From positions 1 through 32,424 of IMG/VR virus record IMGVR_UViG_3300021475_000040: 32,424 nucleotides of DNA; one strand, written 5' to 3'. The position numbers were made by a program, and so were the translations under genes. The notes under the pieces were generated by a model, which saw only the letters and a list, made by a program, of their open reading frames with translations, was not told where the DNA came from and searched no databases. Below are positions 1 through 7,785 of this stretch, one piece after another; the stretch's first letter is position 1; each line of letters opens with the position of its first letter. This DNA is from a virus.

Positions 1-454
1 ATGCCGTATCTAGATTCGCGTTGTCTCGGCTCACCGAGAGGGTGTCGGTTCCGACTAAAACGATCTGCCAACGATCAGAAGTAAAGGCATTGGTGGCCGC
101 GAAAGGGCCGACGCCACGCTGCCAAATCTCGAAGCCGCCGTTGGTCAGCTGGTTGGCACGCGCCACGTCCGGGCCGAGCTTGGCGTTGGTGATACCCGCG
201 TCGGCCAGGTCGGCGGCGACGATGGTGCCGTCGGCGATCTTGGCCGAGGTCACCGCGCCGTCGGCAATGGCTGCCCCGTTGATCGAGCCCGGCGCCACCG
301 TGGTCACCACCAGGCCTTGCACGCCATCGTGAACATGGGTGCTTACCGCCGCGGCCAGGCCCTGCACGTCTTCCTTTTTGAAGATGTCCGTGGCCGAGGT
401 GCCCCTCGAGAACGTCGGGCTGTCGTAATTGGGATCGGTCTCGATACGCGCCAT
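1..454 (-). CDS. Tail fibre / adsorption protein, N-terminal part (cut by left edge)
   Basis: The frame opens at an ATG preceded by GGAGCGAGCGT (GGAG seven bases upstream) and runs off the left edge, so only 151 residues are visible. Residues about 57-95 form roughly 10-residue repeats (AIADGAVTSA, KIADGTIVAA, DLADAGITNA), the fibrous pattern common in phage tail fibres. It is followed by NGGFEIWQRG at 105-114 and a TSDRWQ motif at 125-130. That pair often begins the carbohydrate-binding-like jelly-roll domain of phage tail and receptor-binding proteins. It is the last visible gene of the late operon, directly downstream of another virion protein. I infer a distal tail or host-recognition role. 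The receptor and the C-terminal domain are unknown because the gene is truncated. Confidence 0.75.
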   Translation of the reverse strand, partial: MARIETDPNYDSPTFSRGTSATDIFKKEDVQGLAAAVSTHVHDGVQGLVVTTVAPGSINGAAIADGAVTSAKIADGTIVAADLADAGITNAKLGPDVARANQLTNGGFEIWQRGVGPFAATNAFTSDRWQIVLVGTDTLSVSRDNANLDTA

Positions 455-465
455 ACGCTCGCTCC

Positions 466-2409
466 TTAGCTGGGTGGTGGCTCGACCGCCGTCCACTGGA
501 CAGCTTTGATGTGCAGGCTGCCGCGCCACTGGCGCCCGACCTCGTCAAACGACTGGCCGACCTTGTAGTCGACAAAGCTCAAAAACGCGTTGGTTTCATC
601 AGGCAACACCACCGGCACCGCGCCGGGGTCGTCTACTGCGGCCTCCACCTCGCTGCGGATCTGCAGCCGTCCCTTGCGCATCATCACCCCATCGCGTCGC
701 ACCAAGCCGTCGGCGCACAGGATGTCGCCCTCGAAGGTCATGATCCGCGAGGGGCGTAGCGCGTGGCCGATGGACACCGAGCTGACCGCGGGCGAGGCGG
801 TCGCGTCGGTGTTGTGGAGGTGAACGCGGAACTGCGCCAGGATGGCCACCGTGCCGACCGGAAACGCCTGACGATCGAACGTGCCGTGGTCGAACGTGTA
901 GCCGAGGTCCGTCCAGCTCGTCTGCGCGGGGTCGGTCTTGTACTCGAGCGTCAGATAGTTGCTGGCGTCGATCCTGGGCCCGGTGACGCCCCACGAGCGC
1001 AGCGTCTTGCGCGAGGCGGCGTACGTGCCGTTCCACAATGGCAGGCGCACCCAGTCGTCGCCAACCGAGAAGCGATAGGTTGAGCACGCCAGCGGGTTGA
1101 ACACACAGGGATTCAGGAGCCGCGAGACCGTGCCGTCGGAAAAGCCGATCATGGTGAAGGTGTGGCCGCCGGGTGCACCGATGGCGGTGTTCCACATGCG
1201 CGTCGGGTACTTGCCTGCCCAACCATCGTTCAGGCTGCCGTGCCAGGCGTCGATCCGCTCCGGGTTGGCCAGCACGTTGGCGATGGTCTGATACGTACTG
1301 AAGGTGCCCTGGGTGATGAACGCGCCGAACTTCATCAGGTACGACGTGCTGGTGTCAGGGTTCCACAGCCCGGCGTAGGCAAACATGTTGCCGACGCCCG
1401 CGAAGGTCGTCACCTGGCCGCGGACCGGTCCGTCGTAGTCGGGCAGCCGCTCGGGGCCGATCTCCTCCATGCCCAGGTCGGTGCCGATGCGCGACAGGTT
1501 GGTGCCGTAGCCGAAGTACAGGTCGTTGACGAACTGGCCGCGGCACTTGCCGTTGCGGGCATTGGGCGCGAACTGCAGGAATGGAAACAGCGGATGGTCG
1601 TCGCCGGCCTGGTCGAGGGTGTAGAGCCCGTCCGTCTTGGCGATGATGAGCACGCCGCCGGCGGTGGCCATCAGGCCGGTAATGGGCGAGCTCATGTCGC
1701 CCACGCGAAAGATCAGCGCCGTGTAGTTGGCCTCGTTGGTCGGGTCGGCGTTGGTGTCGCACTTTCTCAGGACGTTGGTGTTGTCGGCCCACCACCACTC
1801 GCGCGCGATGCGGATGAACGCCAGCGCGCCGAAGCTGGCCATCGCGGTAAAGGCCGTCCCGTCACTCGAGTACTGCGCGACGATGCCGTTGCCAAAACCC
1901 ACCCACACCCGCGGGACGCCGTCGAAGTTGGAGGCGAAGACGACCGCGGCCACGATCGGGTCGGCGAACGAGTGCGTCGCAGTCCAGGTGTTGGTGGCTG
2001 GCGTGTACTTCAGAATGTCGTGACCGGCGGCGGCGAACAGGCTAGCGCCGAGCTCGAAGAAATCGACCACCTCGCCGTCGCCGGCGCCGGTGGAGTCGAG
2101 CACCTCGGGGCCCTTGCACCACGGCCACACGCTCAGGTCGACGCCCATCGCCTCGGAGTAGCGCGAGTCCTGCCACTTTTGCTGCGTGCGCATGCCCATG
2201 CCGATGGCCAGGTGCTCGTACGGCTCCTCGCGGTCGGCAATCGGCGACAGGTTGGCGTACGAGAAGTCGGGGGGATCGACGCTGGCGATGTCCTCGGCCT
2301 TGGAGCTCAGCAGCGCCGGCTGGCCAGGTCCTGGGCTCCCCAGCAGAAACCCGTTGCCGCTGATCTTCAGCATGAACGGCCACGGGTCGCGCTTGGCGTA
2401 CAGGCTCAC
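466..2409 (-). CDS. Large tail-region structural protein (beta-propeller-like)
   Basis: 647 residues from a GTG start that directly abuts the TGA of the upstream gene. No named family is recognised with certainty. The sequence is rich in short beta-strand-like segments with aromatic and glycine turns across its length, such as LYTLDQAGDD, VWVGFGNGIV and FTMIGFSDGT. This suggests a beta-propeller or stacked beta fold. No signal peptide or membrane segment is seen. It lies between the 345-residue protein and the tail fibre in the late operon, where podoviruses keep tail-hub or tail-needle proteins. I infer a virion tail protein. The exact role (tubular, stabilisation or adaptor) is open. Confidence 0.6.
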   Translation of the reverse strand: MSLYAKRDPWPFMLKISGNGFLLGSPGPGQPALLSSKAEDIASVDPPDFSYANLSPIADREEPYEHLAIGMGMRTQQKWQDSRYSEAMGVDLSVWPWCKGPEVLDSTGAGDGEVVDFFELGASLFAAAGHDILKYTPATNTWTATHSFADPIVAAVVFASNFDGVPRVWVGFGNGIVAQYSSDGTAFTAMASFGALAFIRIAREWWWADNTNVLRKCDTNADPTNEANYTALIFRVGDMSSPITGLMATAGGVLIIAKTDGLYTLDQAGDDHPLFPFLQFAPNARNGKCRGQFVNDLYFGYGTNLSRIGTDLGMEEIGPERLPDYDGPVRGQVTTFAGVGNMFAYAGLWNPDTSTSYLMKFGAFITQGTFSTYQTIANVLANPERIDAWHGSLNDGWAGKYPTRMWNTAIGAPGGHTFTMIGFSDGTVSRLLNPCVFNPLACSTYRFSVGDDWVRLPLWNGTYAASRKTLRSWGVTGPRIDASNYLTLEYKTDPAQTSWTDLGYTFDHGTFDRQAFPVGTVAILAQFRVHLHNTDATASPAVSSVSIGHALRPSRIMTFEGDILCADGLVRRDGVMMRKGRLQIRSEVEAAVDDPGAVPVVLPDETNAFLSFVDYKVGQSFDEVGRQWRGSLHIKAVQWTAVEPPPS

Positions 2410-2601
2410 TCAGATCTGCCTCGTGAAGGCGGCCATGCGGACCGTCTGCGCCGCGGCGATCCATGCCGTCCGGAGCTCGTCGCTGAGCCCTTCCCAGGGC
2501 GGCAACTCGTCGCCAGTTACCAGCGACCGGCCGCCGGTCTGGGTGCAGTACGCCTCGTAATTGATGCGACCGAAGTGCTCGTCGTTGTGCTGCATCGTCA
2601 C
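2410..2601 (-). CDS. Small conserved phage protein, 63 aa
   Basis: Starts at GTG (2601) with GGGGA seven bases upstream inside the end of the preceding gene. An ATG two codons in is the alternative. The core, from YEAYCTQTGG at residue 15 to LPPWEGLSDE, followed by LRTAWIAAA, is a pattern I recognise from small phage proteins that recur near structural genes. No function is assigned to it. It is acidic and helical with no membrane segment. The gene sits between two virion structural genes and its stop abuts the next start, so it is probably co-translated with the 647-residue protein. A minor virion or assembly role is a guess. Confidence 0.6.
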   Translation of the reverse strand: MTMQHNDEHFGRINYEAYCTQTGGRSLVTGDELPPWEGLSDELRTAWIAAAQTVRMAAFTRQI

Positions 2602-2605
2602 GCGA

Positions 2606-3643
2606 TCATCCCCAATACTGGCCGGCCAGCTGCCGCGGAGGGCCGAAGTAGCGCCGCCGCCTGAGTGTGCGGCCCGGCAGCGGCGCGGTGAAGTGCTCGC
2701 GGCAGCGGTCGGTGAACCACGCCGCCGCGGCCGCCTGGTCGCGAATCAAACGCTGGTTGGCCTGCGGCTCGAGCAGGTGGGCGAAGCGCCGCCAGGCGAT
2801 GACCAGCGCTGAAGATGCCACCCAATCGCGCTCACATGGTGCCTCGTCGGTCTCCAGGCTGAGCCCCGACTGCTCACCGAAGATGCCACCGCTCGCGCGG
2901 CAGTGGTCGTACGCGCGCTTCAACACGCGCAGCCACAGCACCTCATCGTCCAGGAACGTCGAGGTGCCAGTGTTGAGGTAGAAGTCGCCCCCGTCGCGTT
3001 CGACCTGGCCGCGCACCACGTTTTCGAAGGGGTCGGTCAGGTCGCGGTCGTCGTAGTTTTTCAGCACACCGACCTGCAGCACGTCGCTGGGATCTTGCAG
3101 CCACGGGCACACGACGCTCAGGTTGTGGCGGGCCTTCATCGGCGTGGGGATGCACGCCACCTCGACGACCAGCCAGCACTGTTTGAGGCCGTCATTGATG
3201 AGGCGGTGCGTCGTCGGCACATCGAACGGGCCCAGCACTTCGAAGCGCTCGCCGAAGCCGGCCAGGCCGGTGTCCTCCATGTCCTCGTACGTCATCGCCT
3301 CGAGCTCGGCATATGTGAACGCTTCGAGGTCCTGGTACAGCGTGCCACCGACGGCCGCGATCGGCGGGAGCGCCCAGTCCAGGTCGGGCTCGATCAGACC
3401 GGTCTGCGGCGTGTAGCCCTTGATGTAGCGGTGCTTGTCGTTAGCCTGCACCGCCTGCGGACGGTACAGCGGGCGGTCGATGAGCTGGTCCTGCTGGGGG
3501 ATGCCGGACTGGATCGGGTAGGCATGACAGAACAGCTGGGTCAGGTTTGAGCCGCCCATGGCGCGTACGTCATAGCTGTCGGGGCCGATGTACGGCCCGG
3601 CCTCGACGCTAAACGTGGATCGGTACTCGGTGAGCGTCGGCAT
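2606..3643 (-). CDS. Phage structural protein, 345 aa, probable tail or connector component
   Basis: The 345-residue frame starts with ATG at 3643, three bases after the stop of the preceding proline-rich microgene. Family not recognised. The N-terminal half is mixed beta with many aromatic residues. Acidic YAELEAMTYEDMEDT near residues 110-124 precedes a domain with FEVLGPFDVPTTHR. The last 40 residues are strongly basic, including RTLRRRRYF, as if contacting DNA or an acidic partner. Position between head-proximal small genes and the large tail protein suggests a head-tail or tail-tube component such as a tubular-A-like protein, but that is inference from context only. Confidence 0.55.
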   Translation of the reverse strand: MPTLTEYRSTFSVEAGPYIGPDSYDVRAMGGSNLTQLFCHAYPIQSGIPQQDQLIDRPLYRPQAVQANDKHRYIKGYTPQTGLIEPDLDWALPPIAAVGGTLYQDLEAFTYAELEAMTYEDMEDTGLAGFGERFEVLGPFDVPTTHRLINDGLKQCWLVVEVACIPTPMKARHNLSVVCPWLQDPSDVLQVGVLKNYDDRDLTDPFENVVRGQVERDGGDFYLNTGTSTFLDDEVLWLRVLKRAYDHCRASGGIFGEQSGLSLETDEAPCERDWVASSALVIAWRRFAHLLEPQANQRLIRDQAAAAAWFTDRCREHFTAPLPGRTLRRRRYFGPPRQLAGQYWG

Positions 3644-3646
3644 GGC

Positions 3647-3757
3647 TCAGTCAGGCACCGGCGGCGGGAGCAGGGGCGGCGCAGGGACGCCTTCGGCGGG
3701 TTGCAGCGACGGTGCCGGACTCGTCGGCGCAAGAGTGAGCGGCGGTGTTTCGGTCAT
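3647..3757 (-). CDS. Proline-rich microprotein, 36 aa
   Basis: A 36-codon frame whose ATG overlaps the TGA of the upstream gene as TGATG and whose stop lies three bases before the next ATG. It thus fills the gap between two genes exactly. The product is almost entirely proline, alanine, serine, threonine and leucine (for example APPLLPPPVPD at the C-terminus) and is expected to be disordered. The translational coupling is the main evidence that it is expressed. Function unknown. Confidence 0.45.
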   Translation of the reverse strand: MTETPPLTLAPTSPAPSLQPAEGVPAPPLLPPPVPD

Positions 3758-3957
3758 CAGTGGCCGTAGTGCATGTCCTCGAGGGTGCGGGCCTCGAGTG
3801 CTGTGACGCGCGTCTGCAGGGCTACCCAATCGTCAGGCAGCGTCACGCTGGCCTGGGTGCCGTCCTCGAGCTGGAAGTGGACCGTCAGCCGGCCCGTGTG
3901 CGTCCACAGCCCTCCAGTGCGTCGCTCGAGGCTGGAGATGCGCGTATCGGTCTGCAT
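3757..3957 (-). CDS. Small tail-region protein with GGLWTHT motif, 66 aa
   Basis: 66 residues. An N-terminal RISSLERRTG is followed by GGLWTHT at residues 15-21, a short beta segment (LTVHFQLEDG) and a C-terminal helix with heptad-like spacing (WVALQTRVTALEARTLED). The GGLWTHT heptapeptide recurs at the N-terminus of the FN3-like protein two genes upstream, where 18 bases of DNA are also identical. The C-terminal helix could trimerise. It overlaps the downstream microgene as TGATG. The family is unknown. A small virion accessory is inferred. Confidence 0.55.
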   Translation of the reverse strand: MQTDTRISSLERRTGGLWTHTGRLTVHFQLEDGTQASVTLPDDWVALQTRVTALEARTLEDMHYGH

Positions 3958-3960
3958 CGC

Positions 3961-4386
3961 TCAGGTGACCTCGTTGACCGTACGCCCGCGCTTCTTGACG
4001 ACGATGCTGGGCAGCGTCCCGCCGTGCTGGGCCCGATCGCGCTCGAGCACCGCGGCCTCGACCGCACGATATGCGCGCGCATAATCGGCCTCGGTCTCGA
4101 AGCCGAGCTCGCGCATGGCGTCGGCCATCGACATCCCCAGAAACGTCTCGGCCTCCACCACATCCGGGGTGCCCTGGTAACCATCCAGACAGTAGCCATC
4201 CCGCTGCACGCGGACGACAGAGCCCTCGGGCAGCAGGTGGCGCACAAACTCGACCTCGCCCTCTGACTGGCAGTACCGCCGCCCGCCGTCGCGCAACACG
4301 ATCCTGAGAAACCCTGGCCCAAAGGTGCACCCGTCGCGGTGAGCTTCGCGCGGTGCCGAGACGGGCACCAGTTGGGCGTGGGTCAT
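3961..4386 (-). CDS. Hypothetical late phage protein, 141 aa
   Basis: 141 residues, ATG at 4386 overlapping the previous stop as ATGA. The N-terminal half looks like a small beta domain (FLRIVLRDGG, GSVVRVQRDGYCLDGY). The C-terminal half is helical (MADAMRELGFETEADYARAY) and ends in a basic tail (VVKKRGRTVNEVT). No recognised family, no membrane segment. It sits among small tail-region genes between the coat protein and the 345-residue structural protein, so a virion or assembly role is likely but unproven. Confidence 0.5.
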   Translation of the reverse strand: MTHAQLVPVSAPREAHRDGCTFGPGFLRIVLRDGGRRYCQSEGEVEFVRHLLPEGSVVRVQRDGYCLDGYQGTPDVVEAETFLGMSMADAMRELGFETEADYARAYRAVEAAVLERDRAQHGGTLPSIVVKKRGRTVNEVT

Positions 4387-4784
4387 GGCGTGGTGAAGGT
4401 GAAGTCGGTGGAGGCCGCGCTGAAGCCGGCGCCCAGGCTCGCGACGCGGTAGTGGTACTGCGTCCCTGCGGCCAGGCCGGCGAGCTGGACGCTGTGGGCG
4501 GTGACCTGGGTGGCGTCGTACTTGCTCAGGCCGTACGCGGTCGTGAGCCCATATTCGACCATCGAATCACTTGCCACCGGCGTGGTCCAGGCGATGGTCC
4601 CAGTGGCGGGCGTGGACGTTGGAATGACGACGTACGTCGGGCCCTGTGGTCGGGTGCCGTGGCCAGGCCCCGGCTGACCATTGACCGCGTCAGCCGGCCA
4701 GGCGGCAGGCTTGGCTTTGCCCTCGTTGCCACCCCAATCCACGGGCGTGTGCGTCCACAGCCCGCCCGCGTTGCCGGTGCCCAT
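4383..4784 (-). CDS. FN3-like domain protein (purple-acid-phosphatase-N type fold)
   Basis: 133 residues. After GGLWTHT at 7-13 and a glycine/proline-rich linker, residues about 62-133 form one fibronectin-type-III-like domain: TIAWTTPVASDSMVEYG, a LSKYDAT turn, HSVQLAGLAAGTQYHYRV and a final DFTFTTP. This strand pattern is typical of the N-terminal FN3-like domain of purple acid phosphatases and of Ig-like decoration modules on phage tails and capsids. No catalytic domain is present. It is coupled to both neighbours (TGATG upstream, ATGA downstream). A surface decoration or carbohydrate-adhesion role is inferred. Confidence 0.65.
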   Translation of the reverse strand: MGTGNAGGLWTHTPVDWGGNEGKAKPAAWPADAVNGQPGPGHGTRPQGPTYVVIPTSTPATGTIAWTTPVASDSMVEYGLTTAYGLSKYDATQVTAHSVQLAGLAAGTQYHYRVASLGAGFSAASTDFTFTTP

Positions 4785-5269
4785 CAGGCTGACGGCGCGT
4801 CCGCGCTGGTGCTACTGGTCTTGCTGGTCGTGCTCGTCTTGCTGGTACTCGTGGTCGGCGTGCTGCTCGTGCTGGTGCTATCGGTGGCCTCCGGCACGCC
4901 ACTCGCGGCGGGCGCCAGCGATCCAGGGCTCACCACGTCGCGGAACTGGTTGGAGTCGGTGATGCGCTGCTCGCCGGTGACGGTGTAGCCCTTGCGCAGG
5001 TACTGCTCGGCGCTGCTCGCTGGGGCGAGGAAGGAATCGCCATCTGGGCGGGTGAAGGTGAAGTACAGGTCCGCCGGCGGCGTCTGTGCGAGGCCCGCCG
5101 TGGCGTCTGCGGCCTGGGCAGCCTTCAGCCAGGGGCTGGGACCCGTGCCGGCCACTTCCGCGGCGTTGGGCACGTGGCCGGGCAACTCCTGGTCGAGCGT
5201 CGCCTGAGGCACCACCTTGTCCTGGGAGGTCGCCTCTTCGAGTGCGGTCTTGGGTGCATCCTGCGTCAT
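4784..5269 (-). CDS. Hypothetical late protein with RPDGD motif and Ser/Thr-rich tail, 161 aa
   Basis: 161 residues. Residues about 70-110 contain FTFTRPDGDSF followed by YLRKGYTVTGE, resembling the RPDGD and KGF segment of the next upstream protein. The last 35 residues are nearly all serine, threonine, lysine and alanine in short repeats (STSSTPTTSTSKTSTTSK), so probably a disordered linker. Read on the other strand the same DNA gives a spurious leucine/valine-rich frame. It overlaps the FN3 gene as TGATG and the upstream gene as ATGA. The function is unknown. It is probably a minor head or tail protein because it follows the coat gene. Confidence 0.5.
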   Translation of the reverse strand: MTQDAPKTALEEATSQDKVVPQATLDQELPGHVPNAAEVAGTGPSPWLKAAQAADATAGLAQTPPADLYFTFTRPDGDSFLAPASSAEQYLRKGYTVTGEQRITDSNQFRDVVSPGSLAPAASGVPEATDSTSTSSTPTTSTSKTSTTSKTSSTSADAPSA

Positions 5270-5838
5270 CGTCGTCTGCTCTCCCGTATCGGGTCATGTC
5301 CCTGACCCTGGAATGTCGGACCGGCGGCGCGCTCCATTTTGGCCTGGAGCTCCTCGATCGACATGTTGTCGGATGTTTCGACGCCACTCAGGCTCGGGTC
5401 TTTGCCTTCGCCCTTTTCGGGACGAATGGCTGGCAGGCGGATCTTGCGGCCGATGAACTCGCAGCCGTCCTTGTAGAAGGTCTCCAGCTCCTCGAGCGGC
5501 ATCGTGGCGAACGCGAGCTGGTCGTCGTCGTCGATCAGGAACTGGGGCGCCACTGCCTGGATTTTGCGAATGGCGGTGACCAGCTGCGCGCGCTTTTTCT
5601 GGGCCGCGACCACGCCAGGCCGCACCTCGTTGACCCACTCGCGCTCTTCGGAGGGCCGCAGCATGACAAAGCCCTTGTCTTCGTAATACGTGCGATTGTT
5701 GGGGTCGCTCTGCAACCGCACGATGTCGCCGTCGGGCCGACGAAACCAGACCAGCGGAAAGTTGTAGTTCGTGCCGCGCCGCGGCTGTTCAAGGGTCGGC
5801 GCGGCGCGCTGCTCGAGGCGTTCGAGGAGGTCAGCCAC
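5266..5838 (-). CDS. Hypothetical protein downstream of coat protein, 190 aa
   Basis: 190 residues from a GTG start four bases after the coat-protein stop. Residues about 26-60 hold VWFRRPDGDIVRL and YYEDKGFVML, a motif pair echoed in the next protein. The middle (AAQKKRAQLVTAIRKIQ) is helical and basic, and the C-terminus ends in RESRRR. No recognised family. The position directly after the major coat gene is where head-completion, decoration or head-tail joining proteins usually lie, so that is the working inference. It ends in an ATGA overlap with the next gene. Confidence 0.5.
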   Translation of the reverse strand: MADLLERLEQRAAPTLEQPRRGTNYNFPLVWFRRPDGDIVRLQSDPNNRTYYEDKGFVMLRPSEEREWVNEVRPGVVAAQKKRAQLVTAIRKIQAVAPQFLIDDDDQLAFATMPLEELETFYKDGCEFIGRKIRLPAIRPEKGEGKDPSLSGVETSDNMSIEELQAKMERAAGPTFQGQGHDPIRESRRR

Positions 5839-5841
5839 GGT

Positions 5842-6693
5842 TTACCCCGCCCCCTTGGCCCACACACCGAATGGATCTCTCATCTCCTGGTGACCGTAGA
5901 TGACCTCTGAGGCGAGCTTCCAGGTGAAAAAGTCGATGTCGTAGAAAAGGTGCATCTTCGGCGAGCGCTGCACGATGAGCGCCAGCGCCTCACGCTGGAA
6001 CACGCCATTGTTGGCCTGGCCGGCGGCGGGCTTGACCAGGTTGGTGGTGACCATGATGTTGAGGCCGTACATGTCGCCGATGGAGCCGGAGACCGCGGGC
6101 TTGGGGTTGCCGATATAGAGCGCGTTGGTCCAGCGGTCTAGCGTGAGCTTGTTGGCCTTTTCCGCCGGGCTCATCACGAAGAAACGGTCCTCTTCGGGTG
6201 CGTCAGCGTCGTCGAGGTACTGGTTGGCGCGAATGACGTCGACATCGGCCAGCGGCGTGCCGAGGGTGCCAACGGTCTGCGAAAAGCCGGCGATGTCCGC
6301 GGCCAGCTTCGAGTCGATGTCCTTGGCGATGGCGTAGCCCATTTTCATCTGGTACTCGTTCTGCACATCGACAATGCTCTGGACCTTGACGATGTCTTCG
6401 ATGCCGACCGCGGCATACGACCAGATGTTGAGGGTGATGGTGGTCGCCGTCTCGGCGACGGTCTCGTACGTGATGGCCGTGTTCTCGGTCTTCGCGCGGG
6501 CGGCGACGTTGCCGATGCTGGCGACCTTGACCGCCTTGCCCACGCTGGCGTCGTCCTCGTAGCCGCGGTTGACGCACTTGGCGAGGACGAGGTTGCTCTC
6601 GGTGGCCCGCAGCACCTGCTTGGACCAGATGTCTGGCGAAAACACGCCGTCGGCAATGGTTTTGTCGACGAACTCTGTAGCCCCAACGGGCAT
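5842..6693 (-). CDS. Major capsid (coat) protein, P22-coat-like
   Basis: 283 residues with a strong ribosome site (AAGGAG six bases before ATG). The sequence follows the P22 gene 5-like coat pattern: FSPDIWSKQVLRATESN near the N-terminus, LAKCVNRGYED, then GKAVKVASIG, a TTITLNIWSYAAVGIED segment at about 87-103, a helical YAIAKDIDSKLAADIAG, and a late MYGLNIMVTTNL strand with HLFYDIDFFTWK. This is my recognition of the HK97-fold coat family used by podoviruses and some siphoviruses. The scaffold gene lies directly upstream, as expected. The length is shorter than P22 coat, suggesting no insertion domain. Confidence 0.85.
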   Translation of the reverse strand: MPVGATEFVDKTIADGVFSPDIWSKQVLRATESNLVLAKCVNRGYEDDASVGKAVKVASIGNVAARAKTENTAITYETVAETATTITLNIWSYAAVGIEDIVKVQSIVDVQNEYQMKMGYAIAKDIDSKLAADIAGFSQTVGTLGTPLADVDVIRANQYLDDADAPEEDRFFVMSPAEKANKLTLDRWTNALYIGNPKPAVSGSIGDMYGLNIMVTTNLVKPAAGQANNGVFQREALALIVQRSPKMHLFYDIDFFTWKLASEVIYGHQEMRDPFGVWAKGAG

Positions 6694-6710
6694 TGGTCGC
6701 TCCTTGGCGT

Positions 6711-6729
6711 CTCACCCGGTTGGGGTGAG
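6711..6729. promoter_or_regulatory. Hairpin between scaffold and coat genes
   Basis: CTCACCC pairs perfectly with GGGTGAG across a 5-base loop in the 40-base gap upstream of the coat gene. No T-run follows, so it is not a classic terminator. On the coat mRNA it lies just 5' of the AAGGAG ribosome site and could protect a processed transcript or tune coat translation. That role is inferred. Confidence 0.35.
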
Positions 6730-6733
6730 GAGA

Positions 6734-7639
6734 TCACCGCCTGCGAACGTCTATCCCACGCTCCAGGCGCACGCGAACGCCGGGTCTGGGCCGGCCCCGA
6801 TCGTCGAAGTAGTGGTCGTACTCCTCGAGCGTCATGGCGGCGACCTGGGCGTCCGTGATCTCGCGGTACGCCTGGGCAGGTCCTCCGTCTAGCTCTGGGG
6901 ACTGCTCACTTCCGACGGTTGCTGAGAGCTCTGCTTTTTCCAGAGCTCCCGAGCGCTTCTTGACCTCTTCCGAGACGCCGTGGCGAATCGCAGCATCCTG
7001 GACGGCGGACAAGTACGCGCCGAACGAATCGTAGTTCTTTCCCTGGACCTCGCGCTGTACGTCCTCGGGCAGGCCGGACTGAAAGTTGCGCACCGCGACC
7101 AGGTAGGGGTCGTTTTGCGCAAGCGCCGCCTGGCGCTGCTGCTGCAGTGTGGCCGCTTCCAGCTGGCCGAGGGTGTACAGGTCGCCCTTGTCGTAGGCGT
7201 CGAGCCGCGCGCGCTCCTGGCGCGCTTTCTCCTGGTCCTCGAGGATCTTGCGCGCGCGCTGATTGCTGAGGTCACCGAGCAGGCCGCTCAGCACGTCGTC
7301 GCGGGTCAGCTCTTCGCGCGGCACGTTGCGAGTGACGAGCGACAGGATCTCTTTGGGGTCCTTGGCGGCGCGCACCTGGGCGAGCCACTCTGGCTCGGCG
7401 TCGGGCGCGGCGGGCTCCGGAGAGGCAGCAAGGTCGCCGGAGCCGTCCGGCGGCGCGACGGGCGGCTCAGCCTGATCGCCGGGAGGGGTCGTCTCAGACT
7501 GGTCCGTCGCGCCCCGTCCGCGCCGGCGACGGGGTGCACGAGGCGGTGTCTGCGCGGTGCCACCCGCGGCGAGCTGGGCCTGCTGCTCGTACTCGTCGAG
7601 CAGGTCGGGGTGGATGGAACGCGTGACGTCGATGCTCAT
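6734..7639 (-). CDS. Scaffolding protein
   Basis: 301 residues, highly charged, with low hydrophobic content and long predicted helices. The N-terminal third is an acidic, proline-rich disordered stretch with a basic patch (RAPRRRRGRG). Helical segments follow from about residue 95 to 230 (RARKILEDQEKARQERARLD and LGQLEAATLQQQRQAALA). The C-terminus carries a compact segment with TLEEYDHYFDD and is arginine-rich, as in coat-binding ends of scaffolds. Location immediately upstream of the coat gene is the classical scaffold position. It starts in an ATGA overlap with the DUF6496-type microgene. Confidence 0.75.
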   Translation of the reverse strand: MSIDVTRSIHPDLLDEYEQQAQLAAGGTAQTPPRAPRRRRGRGATDQSETTPPGDQAEPPVAPPDGSGDLAASPEPAAPDAEPEWLAQVRAAKDPKEILSLVTRNVPREELTRDDVLSGLLGDLSNQRARKILEDQEKARQERARLDAYDKGDLYTLGQLEAATLQQQRQAALAQNDPYLVAVRNFQSGLPEDVQREVQGKNYDSFGAYLSAVQDAAIRHGVSEEVKKRSGALEKAELSATVGSEQSPELDGGPAQAYREITDAQVAAMTLEEYDHYFDDRGRPRPGVRVRLERGIDVRRR

Positions 7640-7782
7640 TTCTTCGAGGGCTTGGGCTTCCCCGCTTTTCGCATCGCAATGGCGACGGCTTGTGGTTGTG
7701 GCTTGCCGGCCTTCATTTCGGTGCGGATGTTGGAACTGATCCCCGCCTGGGTTTTCGCCTTCTTACCACCGAGCAGCGGCAT
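7636..7782 (-). CDS. DUF6496-type phage microprotein, 48 aa
   Basis: A 48-residue lysine-rich protein starting MPLLGGKKAKTQAGISSNI and continuing RTEMKAGKPQPQAVAIAMRK. This matches the small, widely distributed phage and prophage family I know as DUF6496 (pattern ISSNI-x-TE-x-KAGKPQ-x-QAVAIA). Function is not established. The frequent position next to head genes and the basic charge suggest DNA or capsid association. Its start lies three bases after the stop of the 531-residue protein and its stop overlaps the scaffold ATG (ATGA). Confidence 0.75.
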   Translation of the reverse strand: MPLLGGKKAKTQAGISSNIRTEMKAGKPQPQAVAIAMRKAGKPKPSKK

Positions 7783-7785
7783 GGT

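Noticed and set aside
1162-2664. Long plus-strand open frame of 500 codons
   Set aside because: It mirrors the minus-strand tail gene, is rich in R, G, V and H as antisense frames in high-GC DNA are, and lacks a ribosome site.
4353-4988. Plus-strand frame with a leucine/valine-rich membrane-like stretch
   Set aside because: The stretch is the reverse reading of the Ser/Thr repeat tail of a real minus-strand gene.
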